A stretch of DNA of 64,000 bases, from the NCBI RefSeq assembly GCF_015206895.1, contig NZ_JADEXU010000002.1, positions 1 through 64,000 of the forward strand, written 5' to 3'. Below the pieces are notes generated by a model. It saw only the letters and a program-made list of their open reading frames with translations. It was not told where the DNA came from and ran no database searches. Origin of the DNA: Nostoc sp. LEGE 12450 (GTDB lineage: Bacteria > Cyanobacteriota > Cyanobacteriia > Cyanobacteriales > Nostocaceae). Position numbers and translations under genes: made by a program. Of this stretch, positions 18,202-27,353 are shown one piece after another; position 1 is the first letter of the stretch; the number at the start of each line of letters is the position of its first letter.

Positions 18202-18333
18202 TTTCATAGATCAATACAGTTCAGTTAAACATCTCTTTCTTCTCTCTGCGTTCTCTGCGCCTTGGCGGTTCGTTAAAAAAACGACTTTGGTAACAGAGTT
18301 TTAGCCTTAACTGAACCGTATTGTTTCATAGAT
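18202..18333. mobile_element. MITE-like element with 17-bp TIRs and 10-bp flanking direct repeats
   Basis: The left end CAATACAGTTCAGTTAA (18212-18228) and right end TTAACTGAACCGTATTG (18307-18323) are inverted repeats with one mismatch. Exact 10-base direct repeats TTTCATAGAT flank them (18202-18211 and 18324-18333), as expected from target-site duplication. The 78-base interior has no gene and holds a pyrimidine-rich CTGCG-type repeat (CTCTCTGCGTTCTCTGCGCC). A relative lies at 54890-55031. It sits between the MFS stop and the operon terminator. Confidence 0.85.
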
Positions 18334-18336
18334 AAT

Positions 18337-18402
18337 AAAAATCTCATCCTATGCAAGAGCTACAAAAATTGTTATCTCTTGCTTGGATGGGATTTTTTTT
18401 TA
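18337..18402 (+). terminator. Rho-independent terminator after the efflux operon
   Basis: A long imperfect stem (AAAATCTCATCC..GCAAGAG pairing with CTCTTGC..GGATGGGATTTT) is followed by a run of nine T. It lies about 170 bases past the MFS stop, beyond the MITE-like element. Confidence 0.75.
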
Positions 18403-18502
18403 GTGAAAGTTGCACATCACGTAATTAAAAGATAGAGCAACCTAGACTTTTGAAATTATATATATATAACTTGAATTTGCCCTTCTAGTTATACAATTGC
18501 AA

Positions 18503-18964
18503 CTAAGCAATTGAACCACCACCAAAACTTGGTATACCGCCTCCGGTTGAAATACCAAATATAGAAGGGTCGAAGCCGCCTTCAGTTGGAATACCAAACT
18601 TAGAAGGGTCGAAGCTATCAGCCGTTGGGATGCCAGAGCTACCCAAATTAAAGCCGCCTTCAGTTGGGATACCATACTTAGTAGGATCGAAAGTACCTTC
18701 TTTTGGAATACCATACTTATCAAAATCGAAGCTACCTTCTTTTGGAATACCGTACTTAGTAGGATCGAAGCTGCCTTCTTTTGGAATACCATACTTAGTA
18801 GGATCGAAGCTACCTTCTTTTGGAATACCATACTTATCAAGATCAAAGCTCTCAGCCGTTGGGATGCCAAAAGCACCTCCAGGTGCAAAAGGATCGCTGA
18901 GGTTGCTAGCCTGATCAGCATCATTAACGAGATTATTAAAAACAGAATTTGAATCAGATGCCAT
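18503..18964 (-). CDS. Tandem 13-residue repeat protein, unknown function
   Basis: A 153-residue protein not recognised. After MASDSNSVFNNLVNDADQAS come about nine 13-residue units with consensus FDPTKYGIPKEGS; the best copies are units 2-6, and the later ones drift (FDPSKFGIPTEGG). GIP is nearly invariant. The C-terminus is Gly-rich (GGGIPSFGGGSIA). It has no signal peptide and no membrane helix. Strong DNA-level conservation between units (39 bases) suggests recent expansion. GGAGG about 8 bases upstream (AATAGGAGGATTAACTCTA) supports ATG 18964. The repeat keeps another frame open too (18442-18924), which I take as a shadow. Confidence 0.65.
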   Translation of the reverse strand: MASDSNSVFNNLVNDADQASNLSDPFAPGGAFGIPTAESFDLDKYGIPKEGSFDPTKYGIPKEGSFDPTKYGIPKEGSFDFDKYGIPKEGTFDPTKYGIPTEGGFNLGSSGIPTADSFDPSKFGIPTEGGFDPSIFGISTGGGIPSFGGGSIA

Positions 18965-19190
18965 TAGAGTTAATCCTCCTATTAGGACATAAATGTTGCT
19001 TCATTAATAAATGTCAAAAAGCACAATTAAGCTTTATCTGTAGCTTTTTTATGGTTTTTTTAATTGCTAATCTTGAGTTTTTCGGACTAAATCACAGAGT
19101 ATTTTTATGAAAAAAATACTGGCAAAAAAACTGTGATTTGGCCTGGTCATGTTAATAAATATAAAAAAAGTAACTTATTTTTACAATGCA

Positions 19191-19253
19191 AAATCTTTAG
19201 ATGCTTGTGTCAAATGTTTAGATGCCTATGTCAAATCTTTAGATACTTTTACT
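19191..19253. repeat. Three direct repeats of 21 bp
   Basis: Consecutive units of the form AAATSTTTAGATGCYTRTGTC at 19191, 19212 and 19233, with the third more divergent. They lie about 230 bases upstream of the tandem-repeat protein start and could be protein-binding sites; no gene is open through them with a start codon. Confidence 0.7.
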
Positions 19254-19447
19254 AATGCAATTTGCAGGGTAAGATCATGCAAATTGGTATAAATCGGACT
19301 TGACAAATGGGCATCATAAGTAAAAAGACAACAATGCTGTTTTAAAAATTTCAACGAGCAGATTACTTCTATAGCAACCCGATTTGATTATGTGAAAAAA
19401 TCTTGCTATATGTAGTGGCATGGCAAGACTAAAATAGTGTATTAAGC

Positions 19448-19528
19448 GTAGGTTGGGTGAAGCAGAGCGTCTAACGCCACTTGCTACAACGCGGGAAACC
19501 CGCGCAACGTAGTGGCTCCCCAACCTAC
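19448..19528. repeat. Palindromic repeat element (81 bp)
   Basis: Outer arms GTAGGTTGGG (19448-19457) and CCCAACCTAC (19519-19528) are exact inverted repeats. Inside, GCCACTTGC / GTAGTGGC-type arms and a central CGCGGG-AAA-CCCGCG hairpin follow. The whole could fold into one long hairpin. It looks like a cyanobacterial intergenic palindromic repeat. Confidence 0.75.
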
Positions 19529-19786
19529 AATTTTTTTGCTTCGCAGGAGTATAAATAGAAACCTTGTCTACATAACATTTATCCCACCCTATCAAAAAAC
19601 AAAAATCATAATCTTGGAGCTTTTTTATAGGGTATAATTTGTGTTTAGAGTACTCCAAAAAAATGCCCAATTGACAGGTTTTGAATCATTTATTTTTTTG
19701 AACACTCTTAGCAAAATTTATATGTTGCTTAGAAGCTTGTAATAACAGAGATTCGTTTTGGATTCTAAGTCCGAATTCTTTTTCAA

Positions 19787-20944
19787 TCATCCCTTGAGAA
19801 GACCAAACTCTACAAGAGGCATAGCTATTCTCCCACTCCAAAATTTTTCTAATACTTGTTCTTCTAAACGCCTTGCTCTCAATTCAGAAACTTGATATAT
19901 GACTTGGAGGCGATATGATGTACCAGCTTGGAGGTTGGGAAAATAATAAAAGCCACTTTTTGCATTCAAGCTACGAGTTTTGCTAGAAATTGCGAATTGA
20001 AGTTGAGAAGAATACCAAAGAAGTTTTCCACATAAATCCAAAAAAATTTGTTCTCCTGGTTGAACCAAGTAATAATTTTGTTCATTGTTTTTCCAAGCAA
20101 GTTTAGTTGGTTCGCCAGAGGGATTTATTGATTTACCATCATCACTTATTAAAATCGCGTTAATAGAGCTTAATTGGTAAAAACCAAGAGTAGTTGATGT
20201 ATTGTTTGTAATATAAATACCTAGCTTGAAATCAGTTTTGGCTTGAAATAATTTAGAAGGGATGTTCAGTAAGGACTCTGGCATATCTATTTTGAACAGG
20301 ACTCCATCTACTTCTATTGCATTACTATTAGTTGATAAGAGTTGAACAAGACGAATATCTACCCACGGGGTTGCCAATATTTCTGAACTATTTTCTTGTT
20401 CAATTGCTTCTTGGCTAATGTTAGAACTGGAAACAGATGTATCTCTAATATCAGTATTTAAAATAAATCGAAGCTGATAAGTTTTCCCTTCAAGTGCATC
20501 GAAGTACCAAAAGTAATTAGACCTAAAATTATCAAAAATATAGTCGGGAATAGTAGGAATTTTTAGTCGTAAAGAATTATCTTGCCAAAAAAGCTTTGCA
20601 GTTACAGAAAAAGTTGTACGGCATTTGGGTCTAATTCTCCACCAATCCGATTGTCTACTTTGGCTACTATTTGGCTGTTTACTTTGTTGATTAGTAACTA
20701 GGTCGTCTGTAACTAAATGTCCCTGTATTATCTGTCCATTTAATGTCAACAGTTCTGGAATCAAAGCTTGTAAGTGGTTCAGATAAAAATAATTAGAACT
20801 AGTGTAGTTTATACTCACACTAAATTTAATTGGAACATTAATCCCAATTTGTTTTTTGGGAATAGGATATACCCTGCTAGGAAAAAGTATTGTGTTAGGA
20901 TTGACAATTTCTATGCTTATACTATTCAGTTCAACTGTGTACAC
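19787..20944 (-). CDS. Hypothetical protein, beta-rich
   Basis: A 385-residue protein with no domain that I recognise. It is rich in beta-type sequence and in Ser and Asn, with no signal peptide or membrane helix. It opens MYTVELNSISIEIVNPNTIL. Two passages are alike in wording (YQLRFILNTDIRDTS and YRLQVIYQVSELRARRLEE; FWYFDALEGKTYQLR and YYFPNLQAGTSYRLQ), suggesting two repeated domains. It lies 48 bases from recN on the same strand; the function is unknown. Confidence 0.6.
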   Translation of the reverse strand: MYTVELNSISIEIVNPNTILFPSRVYPIPKKQIGINVPIKFSVSINYTSSNYFYLNHLQALIPELLTLNGQIIQGHLVTDDLVTNQQSKQPNSSQSRQSDWWRIRPKCRTTFSVTAKLFWQDNSLRLKIPTIPDYIFDNFRSNYFWYFDALEGKTYQLRFILNTDIRDTSVSSSNISQEAIEQENSSEILATPWVDIRLVQLLSTNSNAIEVDGVLFKIDMPESLLNIPSKLFQAKTDFKLGIYITNNTSTTLGFYQLSSINAILISDDGKSINPSGEPTKLAWKNNEQNYYLVQPGEQIFLDLCGKLLWYSSQLQFAISSKTRSLNAKSGFYYFPNLQAGTSYRLQVIYQVSELRARRLEEQVLEKFWSGRIAMPLVEFGLLKG

Positions 20945-20992
20945 ATACTTAATTCTGACTCCTGACTGTTGAATTTTTTCTTGTTAAAATTG

Positions 20993-22741
20993 TCAATTTT
21001 GCTCCCGGTGACGATGGTTAGCAGCTTGCAATAACAAAGATTCGGCAAATGCGATCGCGTCACTTGCAGATTTACCACCAGCTAACTGTGCTAATTCTTC
21101 CCGGCGAGTGGTTAAATTATCCAAGGTAGTAACTCTGACAACAGTACGCTGCTCGGAATTTTCATTGTTAGCTTTTTTACCTTTGCCTTGATTGATAGTT
21201 TGCTTATCGACGCGGAAATGGCGATCGGCCATTGCCGCAACTAAAGGCTGGTGGGTAACACACAATACTTGGTTGCGTTGACTTAGCTGGTGTAATTTTT
21301 CCGCGATCGCTTGGGCGACTCTTCCCGAAACCCCGACATCGATTTCATCAAAAACCATTGTCCCAGCCACATCAACCTGAGAAAAACAAGCTTTCAGCGC
21401 TAGTAAAAAGCGGCTCATTTCTCCGCCAGAGGCAACTTCCGTTAAAGGTTGTAGTGGTTCTCCAGGGTTAGAACTAAATGTAAAGGTAATTTTATCTGCT
21501 CCCATAACAGTGGGGAAAGCAGGCACTATCTCAACCAAAAACTTCACCTTTTCCATCGCTAAAGGCTTGAGTTCAGCTATCAAACGTGATTCTAAATTAG
21601 CAGCTGCCTTACTCCGCAATTGAGTTAACTGATTAGTTGCTTGGGTGAGTTTTTCAAAACACGCTTTTTCTTGCTGTTCTAAATTTTCAATAGATTGTTC
21701 GCTGTCGTTAAGCTGGGCTAATTCCCCTTGGATACGTTGGTAATAAGCGATCGCTTCGGTAAGTGTCGGCCCATACTTGCGGCAAATTTGCTTTAATTCC
21801 TGAATCCGTTCTTCCACCTCTTCCAATCGCTGCGGATCGGCTTCCAAACCATCCCCATAAGCATTAATTTGCCTTCCCACTTCCATTACCGCAGCTTGCG
21901 CGTCCCTAACCAATTCCAACAGGTGTTGTAGTTGGGTATCGTACTCCACCATGTCATTTAATATCGCCTCACCATCTCCCAGTAAATCTCCTGCGGCTGG
22001 GGTTTCATGATCGTTTTGATACAAAGCCTGATAAACCTTGTAACTCATCTGTTGCAAATCGACGACATGATTCAGGCGTTCCCGTTCTTGTGCCAACTGT
22101 TCTAATTCATTAGGTTCACTGAGATTAGCTGCTCCCAATTCCTGCACTTGATAAGTGAGCAAATCTAGTTGTTGCAACCGTTCCCGTTCTGATGTCCGGC
22201 GTTTTTCTAATGCTAAATGCGCCTGTTGGTAAGTATTAAAACTTGTAGCGACTTTATGACGCTGCTGCATTAAAGAGTCGCCGCCATATAGATCTAACCA
22301 GTCGCGGACTTGGGCAGATTGTCCCACTTGTACCGTTTGACCTTGGGCTGTGATTTCTACTAAGCGATCGCGCATTCCTCCCATAATCTGCCGATTTACC
22401 AACACGCCATTCACCCGCGATCGACTGCGGATATTAGTAGCAGTGGCTGTGATTTCTCGGCTAATAACTACGGAATTTTCATCAAGCAAATCTATTTCTT
22501 GTTCAGTCAACCAAGCCGCTAGGGGGGCATTTGAGGTAAAAGTTGCTTCTACCATCGCTCGACTTGTCCCTGTGCGAATGACTCGACTAGAGACTTTACC
22601 GCCTAAAGCGGCATCAATGGCATCCAAAATAATCGACTTTCCAGCGCCGGTTTCACCTGTTAGCACATTTAGTCCCGCGCCAAATTCCAATTCCAGTTGG
22701 TCAATTAAGGCAAAGTTTTCAATTCGCAGGCAAAGCAACAT
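20993..22741 (-). CDS. recN: DNA repair protein RecN
   Basis: An SMC-like ATPase in double-strand break repair. The start is placed at 22741 (MLLCLRIENFALIDQ), the usual family start; the open frame extends 18 codons further upstream. Walker A is GETGAGKS, the signature is EVASGGEMSRFLLALKA, Walker B is MVFDEIDVGVSG, and VTHQPLVAAMADRHF follows. The central 160-370 region is coiled coil. The length of about 582 residues is normal. Confidence 0.96.
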   Translation of the reverse strand: MLLCLRIENFALIDQLELEFGAGLNVLTGETGAGKSIILDAIDAALGGKVSSRVIRTGTSRAMVEATFTSNAPLAAWLTEQEIDLLDENSVVISREITATATNIRSRSRVNGVLVNRQIMGGMRDRLVEITAQGQTVQVGQSAQVRDWLDLYGGDSLMQQRHKVATSFNTYQQAHLALEKRRTSERERLQQLDLLTYQVQELGAANLSEPNELEQLAQERERLNHVVDLQQMSYKVYQALYQNDHETPAAGDLLGDGEAILNDMVEYDTQLQHLLELVRDAQAAVMEVGRQINAYGDGLEADPQRLEEVEERIQELKQICRKYGPTLTEAIAYYQRIQGELAQLNDSEQSIENLEQQEKACFEKLTQATNQLTQLRSKAAANLESRLIAELKPLAMEKVKFLVEIVPAFPTVMGADKITFTFSSNPGEPLQPLTEVASGGEMSRFLLALKACFSQVDVAGTMVFDEIDVGVSGRVAQAIAEKLHQLSQRNQVLCVTHQPLVAAMADRHFRVDKQTINQGKGKKANNENSEQRTVVRVTTLDNLTTRREELAQLAGGKSASDAIAFAESLLLQAANHRHREQN

Positions 22742-23017
22742 CAAGCCAAATTCTCCATAAGGGCAGATGCCGGATACTTCTAATTTACAGGACAATAAGT
22801 ATGATTTTCCAGCTAACTAGCAATACCTAATACTATTGAACTAGTATGCCCGTTTAAGTGTAGCAAACCTTTGAGTAATGGGTAATGGATAATGGGTAAT
22901 AGAAAAATTAGTTGAACCCTGCTAATTTCTAATCCCCAATGCCCCATTTCCAATTCCCAATTCGTAAAGATATTGTTACAATACTTAATGTGATCGTTCT
23001 GACTGGTGGCCTTTTTC

Positions 23018-25009
23018 ATGATTGTTAAGACACTTCCCCCTAGTTCCCGACCGATTCAGGAGGACAGTCGCAACGGCACAGATAGCCGAGGTGAACTGGA
23101 CGTTATAGATATAGTGCCAGAAGAAAATGGTACACCGAGCTTAGTTGTACGTTCGCCAAGACTCTTAGCAGCCCAAAAGATCAGGACAACAGCCGAACCT
23201 GAGACGCTTTACGATCCCGCGAGCATAGCGGAGCATTATCAAAACAGACCCCTGCAAGTTTTACGGCGGATTTTCGCCGTGTTGGGGCCGACTTTATCCT
23301 TTGCTTTTGGGTTGTGGTCGGATAGTAAACGGGGAATTGTCGTCAAAAATGACCGCCGCCGAGCTACTCAGCTTCGAGTATTGCTGACTCAACTGGGGCC
23401 TGCTTATATCAAAATTGGACAAGCTTTGTCCACTAGACCCGATCTCGTTCCTACCGTATATCTAGAAGAATTAACTAAGCTACAAGACCAATTACCACCT
23501 TTTCCTAACGAACTTGCTTACCAGTTTATCAAAGAAGAACTAGGCGCACCTCCAGAAGAGGTTTACGCCGAACTCTCGGCCCAGCCAATTGCTGCGGCTT
23601 CCTTGGGACAAGTATATAAAGGTAAGCTAAAAACAGGTGAAGAAGTTGCCGTAAAAGTCCAACGTCCCGACTTAAGAGAGCGGATCACCATCGACTTGTA
23701 TATCTTACGTAACATCGCCGCCTGGGTGCAGAAAACAGTCAAACGGGTAAGAAGTGATTTAGTTGGGATTCTCGATGAATTAGGCGATCGCATCTTTGAA
23801 GAGATGGACTATATTCACGAAGGTGAAAACGCCGAAAGATTTTTCGAGCTATATGGTCACATAAAAGACATCTACGTACCGAAAATTTACTGGGAATATA
23901 CCAATCGTCGCGTTTTGACGATGGAATGGATTAACGGTATTAAACTAACCCAGACAGAAGAAATTAGTGCCCAAGGCATAGATGCTCGTTATCTCATTGA
24001 AGTGGGTGTCCAGTGTTCCTTGCGCCAGTTGCTAGAACATGGATTTTTCCACGCCGATCCCCACCCTGGTAATTTATTAGCAACACCAGATGGTAAATTG
24101 GCTTATCTCGACTTCGGAATGATGAGCGAAATTAAGCCACCACAGCGTTATGGTTTAATCGAAGCGATCGTCCACGTCGTCAACCGCGACTTTGAAGGAT
24201 TAGCAAAAGACTACGTTAAATTAGACTTCTTATCGCCAGAAACCGATTTAACACCAATTATCCCAGCTTTTGCCAGAGTCTTTGCTGATGCCCAAGGAGC
24301 CAGCGTTGCCGACCTTAACATTAAAAGCATCACCGATGAACTATCGGCTTTGATGTATGAGTATCCTTTCCGCGTACCGCCCTACTACGCCTTAATTATT
24401 CGTTCTCTCGTTACTCTCGAAGGGATTGCAATATTTATAGATCCCACCTTTAAAGTCCTCAGCGAAGCTTATCCCTACGTTTCTAAACGCCTGTTAACAG
24501 ACCAAGCACCGCAATTAAGAGCATCATTGCAAGATTTGCTATTTAAAGATGGCAGATTTCGCTGGAATCGCTTAGAGAACTTGTTACGTAATGCACGTAA
24601 CAGTCAAGACTATGACTTCAATTTGGTGCTGAATCAGGGAATAGAATTTCTGTCATCTGAACGTGGTGCTTTCATTCTTGACAAGCTAGTAGATGAATCT
24701 GTTAATGGACTCGATGCTTTAAGTAAAAACGTTTTGCATAATTTCACCTCCCTCTTACGGGAACGAGTTGGATTGACAGCAGTTAATGAAACTCCAGCAG
24801 CGACAGTTGAGCAACAACAAACCTTAGAGCATATCAAACATATATTAGGTATTCTCCGAGAAACACGAGGCTTTGACCCACTGCAACTTGCGACTCAAAT
24901 TTCTCAGTTATTGGTAAATTCAGATGTACAACGTTTAGGTCAACAAATTGCCAACCGCTTCACGCAAAAAGCTGTAGCTAGATTGATTCGGCAATTATTG
25001 GCATCGTAG
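23018..25009 (+). CDS. ABC1 (UbiB/AarF) family atypical kinase
   Basis: A protein of about 663 residues of the ADCK/UbiB family, linked in other organisms to quinone metabolism and, in plastids, to plastoglobules. Markers are AYIKIGQALSTRPDLVP (KxGQ motif), AAASLGQVYKG (Ala-rich nucleotide loop), VKVQRP, GFFHADPHPGNLLATPDGKL and AYLDFGMMSE (metal-binding DFG). The C-terminal 200 residues are helical. An upstream GTG at 23006 would add four residues; ATG 23018 is preferred. The gene stands alone and diverges from recN. Confidence 0.93.
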   Translation: MIVKTLPPSSRPIQEDSRNGTDSRGELDVIDIVPEENGTPSLVVRSPRLLAAQKIRTTAEPETLYDPASIAEHYQNRPLQVLRRIFAVLGPTLSFAFGLWSDSKRGIVVKNDRRRATQLRVLLTQLGPAYIKIGQALSTRPDLVPTVYLEELTKLQDQLPPFPNELAYQFIKEELGAPPEEVYAELSAQPIAAASLGQVYKGKLKTGEEVAVKVQRPDLRERITIDLYILRNIAAWVQKTVKRVRSDLVGILDELGDRIFEEMDYIHEGENAERFFELYGHIKDIYVPKIYWEYTNRRVLTMEWINGIKLTQTEEISAQGIDARYLIEVGVQCSLRQLLEHGFFHADPHPGNLLATPDGKLAYLDFGMMSEIKPPQRYGLIEAIVHVVNRDFEGLAKDYVKLDFLSPETDLTPIIPAFARVFADAQGASVADLNIKSITDELSALMYEYPFRVPPYYALIIRSLVTLEGIAIFIDPTFKVLSEAYPYVSKRLLTDQAPQLRASLQDLLFKDGRFRWNRLENLLRNARNSQDYDFNLVLNQGIEFLSSERGAFILDKLVDESVNGLDALSKNVLHNFTSLLRERVGLTAVNETPAATVEQQQTLEHIKHILGILRETRGFDPLQLATQISQLLVNSDVQRLGQQIANRFTQKAVARLIRQLLAS

Positions 25010-25090
25010 TAAGAGTTATGAGTTAAAAAATTTCTTTAACTCATAACTTATTAACATTCGCAACTATATAACCAAACTCTTCCAAATTTT

Positions 25091-26482
25091 CTAAAACCCT
25101 AGTTGCACTTTCGCAAACTGGTCTACAGTTTGAATTGTCAGCATTTGAGGGGGCGTAGCATCTGGTGGGTAGAGAAAATCTAGTTTTACCATTCGCAGCT
25201 GGCCTGGAGACATTTTTAATTGAGCAAGCGGTTCTCCCATCTGTCCCCGTTGTTGAACTAAATGCCAATATTGGGTTCTGGGTAAGCCATTATCGTCATT
25301 GTAGCGAATACGAACTGTGCCACGAAAAAAGACGGATGGTTGGGGTGGTGAAAAAAAGCGAAGCCCAGGTTTACTTAAGTCATCTTCTTTAATAGGTGTT
25401 TGAAAAAGCACATTTACAGTTTGTGGTTTGGCGGTATTGTTGATTAATGGTAGAGAGATGTTATATTCAATGCCGTAATTGCCGTGAGCTTCGTAAGCAG
25501 TACCAGGATAACGCACCGCGAGTTTGGCAGTTTGGTTTTGTCCAGTACCCATTTTGCCTGCTAACAGGGTACTTAAACCGTATGAAAAAGCTTGTCCTGA
25601 AGCGGGAATTGTCAGGTATGAACTATTGGAGTCGGTAACTTGTGCTTGCCAACGAGAGCCGACAGCTACCGCCGCTACCCGACCGTAAATTTCTGCTGTC
25701 GCTGTAAGATTATTTGGAGGGCTAGGGGCAGGTTCACGCGGCCCCGCAAAATCACCATTTTCTAATAAGTTTTCCCATTCTTTTAAAGTGGGCGCTCGTT
25801 CAGTAGCATCTGGATTGGGTTTGGCAAACATGGCTAGGTTCGCCATATAAACTGGACTATCACTGTACAAACGCAACAAAGTAGAACGTCCATTTAATGG
25901 CGGTTTTAAAGGACGCACAGGAATTGGATGATTCATTAACATCCGGCTTTGTTTTGGTGGAATTACCAACTGGGCTGGCCATCCTGACTGCCGTTTTCCT
26001 CGTAGCATATCATTCATGACGCGATCGCCAGGCCCAGCATAAATGTTTCCCGAATTATTTGACTGTATGGGGGGAAGTTTGAGAAAAGGTGCATCAGGTT
26101 GACTAAGATAACTGGCTGCTTGCAATATGTTTATAGTTGCAGGGCGATCGCTTGGATTGTAAACAATCACCCCCAAATAAAGAGTCCGCAAATCATTTGG
26201 AGTCTCAATGGCTCTAGCAATATGATGAGAAAACAAATCAAAGCGTCCCTTCCATAGAAAGTTCAGGTGTGCGCTTGGCGCTTTTTTACCTTGAGGAGGA
26301 AATGTAGACAGCAAAATACCTTCACTCTGAACTACTTCTGGGTTATTACTGTTAAATACTGGTATTGCATCAAGATGGCCAGGTAAAGGTCTTGTTTGTT
26401 GGGGAATGAAGCTTTCCTGGGGTTCAGATGCTGGAGAAGGTGCTGCTTGAGCCAAAAGCAAATAGGAAATAAAATTAAGCAT
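25091..26482 (-). CDS. DUF3370 domain-containing protein, exported
   Basis: A 463-residue protein of a cyanobacterium-specific family. MLNFISYLLLAQAAPS is a short signal peptide. The family passages HLDAIPVFNSNNPEVVQSEG, GVIVYNPSDRPATINILQAA and YAGPGDRVMNDMLRGKRQSG are all present, followed by a C-terminal beta-rich half with FFRGTVRIRYNDD. The role is unknown; periplasmic location is inferred. It ends 82 bases from the convergent ABC1 kinase gene. Confidence 0.85.
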   Translation of the reverse strand: MLNFISYLLLAQAAPSPASEPQESFIPQQTRPLPGHLDAIPVFNSNNPEVVQSEGILLSTFPPQGKKAPSAHLNFLWKGRFDLFSHHIARAIETPNDLRTLYLGVIVYNPSDRPATINILQAASYLSQPDAPFLKLPPIQSNNSGNIYAGPGDRVMNDMLRGKRQSGWPAQLVIPPKQSRMLMNHPIPVRPLKPPLNGRSTLLRLYSDSPVYMANLAMFAKPNPDATERAPTLKEWENLLENGDFAGPREPAPSPPNNLTATAEIYGRVAAVAVGSRWQAQVTDSNSSYLTIPASGQAFSYGLSTLLAGKMGTGQNQTAKLAVRYPGTAYEAHGNYGIEYNISLPLINNTAKPQTVNVLFQTPIKEDDLSKPGLRFFSPPQPSVFFRGTVRIRYNDDNGLPRTQYWHLVQQRGQMGEPLAQLKMSPGQLRMVKLDFLYPPDATPPQMLTIQTVDQFAKVQLGF

Positions 26483-26724
26483 TTATTCGAAAAGCAATTT
26501 ATCGGTGAAGTTAAGAATACAGCATACTTGTACTAATTCTGTATGATTTGCGCTTTATTCACCTACACCATATAAGTAAAAATTTTTATGTTGATATTCA
26601 CTTAAACCCAATACCCGTGAATGAAATTCTCAAGTTGACTTTGAGGAAAGAATTTCTCAATTTTTCTTCAATCTCACCCGGAGGATAATTTGTCGGAGTC
26701 TGGAGGCTCTCAAAAGGATTGCTT

Positions 26725-27159
26725 TTAACTTTCCTGTTGGGGATAACCGTTTTTCTCGCGTTTGAGGCTTTCTTCTAAGGCTTGAATTTGTTCACGACGA
26801 GCTTCCAATTCCAAGGAACGCCTCGCTAAGTCTTGGTTTTGCAACGTCAAGGATTGCCGCCAATGTTCTGCTCGCTCGGCTTCGTGCTGCAAAAACTCTG
26901 GGGTAATGCCGATAGTGAGGTAGTTTTGTACCAAATGGAGTACCCAGTTGGTAGCGTCTTCTATTTTTTCAATGTCGCCTGTTGAGGAAAGTTCTACTAA
27001 AACAAGCAAGTTCTCACTCATGTTCTTTCCCTTTCCTAGCAGAATGAAAGCCTCTTCTGGAATTATCGCCCACAAGTTATCAGCTTCTTGACGCGCCAAC
27101 AAGCGTAACTGGTGCTGGTCTAAAAAATCGTTTTTACGCACCTGGGCTAGATATAGCAT
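26725..27159 (-). CDS. Conserved cyanobacterial hypothetical protein with C-terminal coiled coil
   Basis: A 144-residue protein. The N-terminal half (QLRLLARQEADNLWAIIPEE) looks globular; the C-terminal 60 residues (EAERAEHWRQSLTLQNQDLA through EEREQ-type heptads to LEESLKREKNG) form a coiled coil. No domain is recognised. It follows valS by about 170 bases on the same strand, separated by repeats and a hairpin. Confidence 0.65.
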   Translation of the reverse strand: MLYLAQVRKNDFLDQHQLRLLARQEADNLWAIIPEEAFILLGKGKNMSENLLVLVELSSTGDIEKIEDATNWVLHLVQNYLTIGITPEFLQHEAERAEHWRQSLTLQNQDLARRSLELEARREQIQALEESLKREKNGYPQQES

Positions 27160-27177
27160 GAGGGTCGCTTCGCTCCA

Positions 27178-27210
27178 ATTAAAAATTAAAAATTAAAAAT
27201 TAAAAAAATT
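27178..27210. repeat. AAAAATT heptamer tandem repeat
   Basis: Three exact AAAAATT units plus degenerate ends, just upstream of the 26725-27159 gene. Next to it an imperfect hairpin (GGTAATGGGTAATT pairing with CCCATTACCCATTAC, 27255-27301) could act as a terminator for valS. Confidence 0.7.
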
Positions 27211-27320
27211 TAATAAAATAATAAGTCCCAGAATTGATATTTGGATCTTGTTAATTGGTAATGGGTAATTGGCATTATTAACACTCCCATTACCCATTAC
27301 AGTTATCCTAGGCCACGCAG

Positions 27321-27353
27321 GCGATGCCTACGGCAACGCCTTAAGGCGTACGC
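27321..27353. repeat. Dispersed repeat variant overlapping the valS stop
   Basis: GCGATGCCTACGGC followed by AACGCCTTAAGGCGTACGC, a 33-base relative of the 29-base repeats at 12886, 13035, 38354 and 39863. It supplies the last codons and stop of valS. Confidence 0.65.

Larger units (their letters stand above)
18965..19786. other. 820-base noncoding region with repeats
   Basis: No convincing gene. It holds three 21-base direct repeats (19191-19253) and an 81-base palindromic element (19448-19528), listed separately. A frame at 19314-19670 is open only because it runs through the palindrome. The part next to 18965 should contain the promoter of the tandem-repeat protein. Confidence 0.55.

Noticed and set aside
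18630-18914. 94-codon plus-strand repeat frame
   Set aside because: Antisense shadow of the same 39-base repeat.
18442-18924. 160-codon frame on the minus strand across the tandem-repeat protein
   Set aside because: It is a shadow that stays open because a 39-base unit keeps three frames open; the other frame has the start and ribosome-binding site.
19191-19253. CRISPR-like array from the three direct repeats
   Set aside because: Units are contiguous with no spacers between them, and no cas gene is near.
19314-19670. 118-codon minus-strand frame
   Set aside because: Runs through the 81-base palindrome and lacks a recognised domain.
22813-23019. 68-codon minus-strand frame
   Set aside because: Made mainly of intergenic GGGTAATGG and CCCAATTCC repeats; it also overlaps the ABC1 kinase start.
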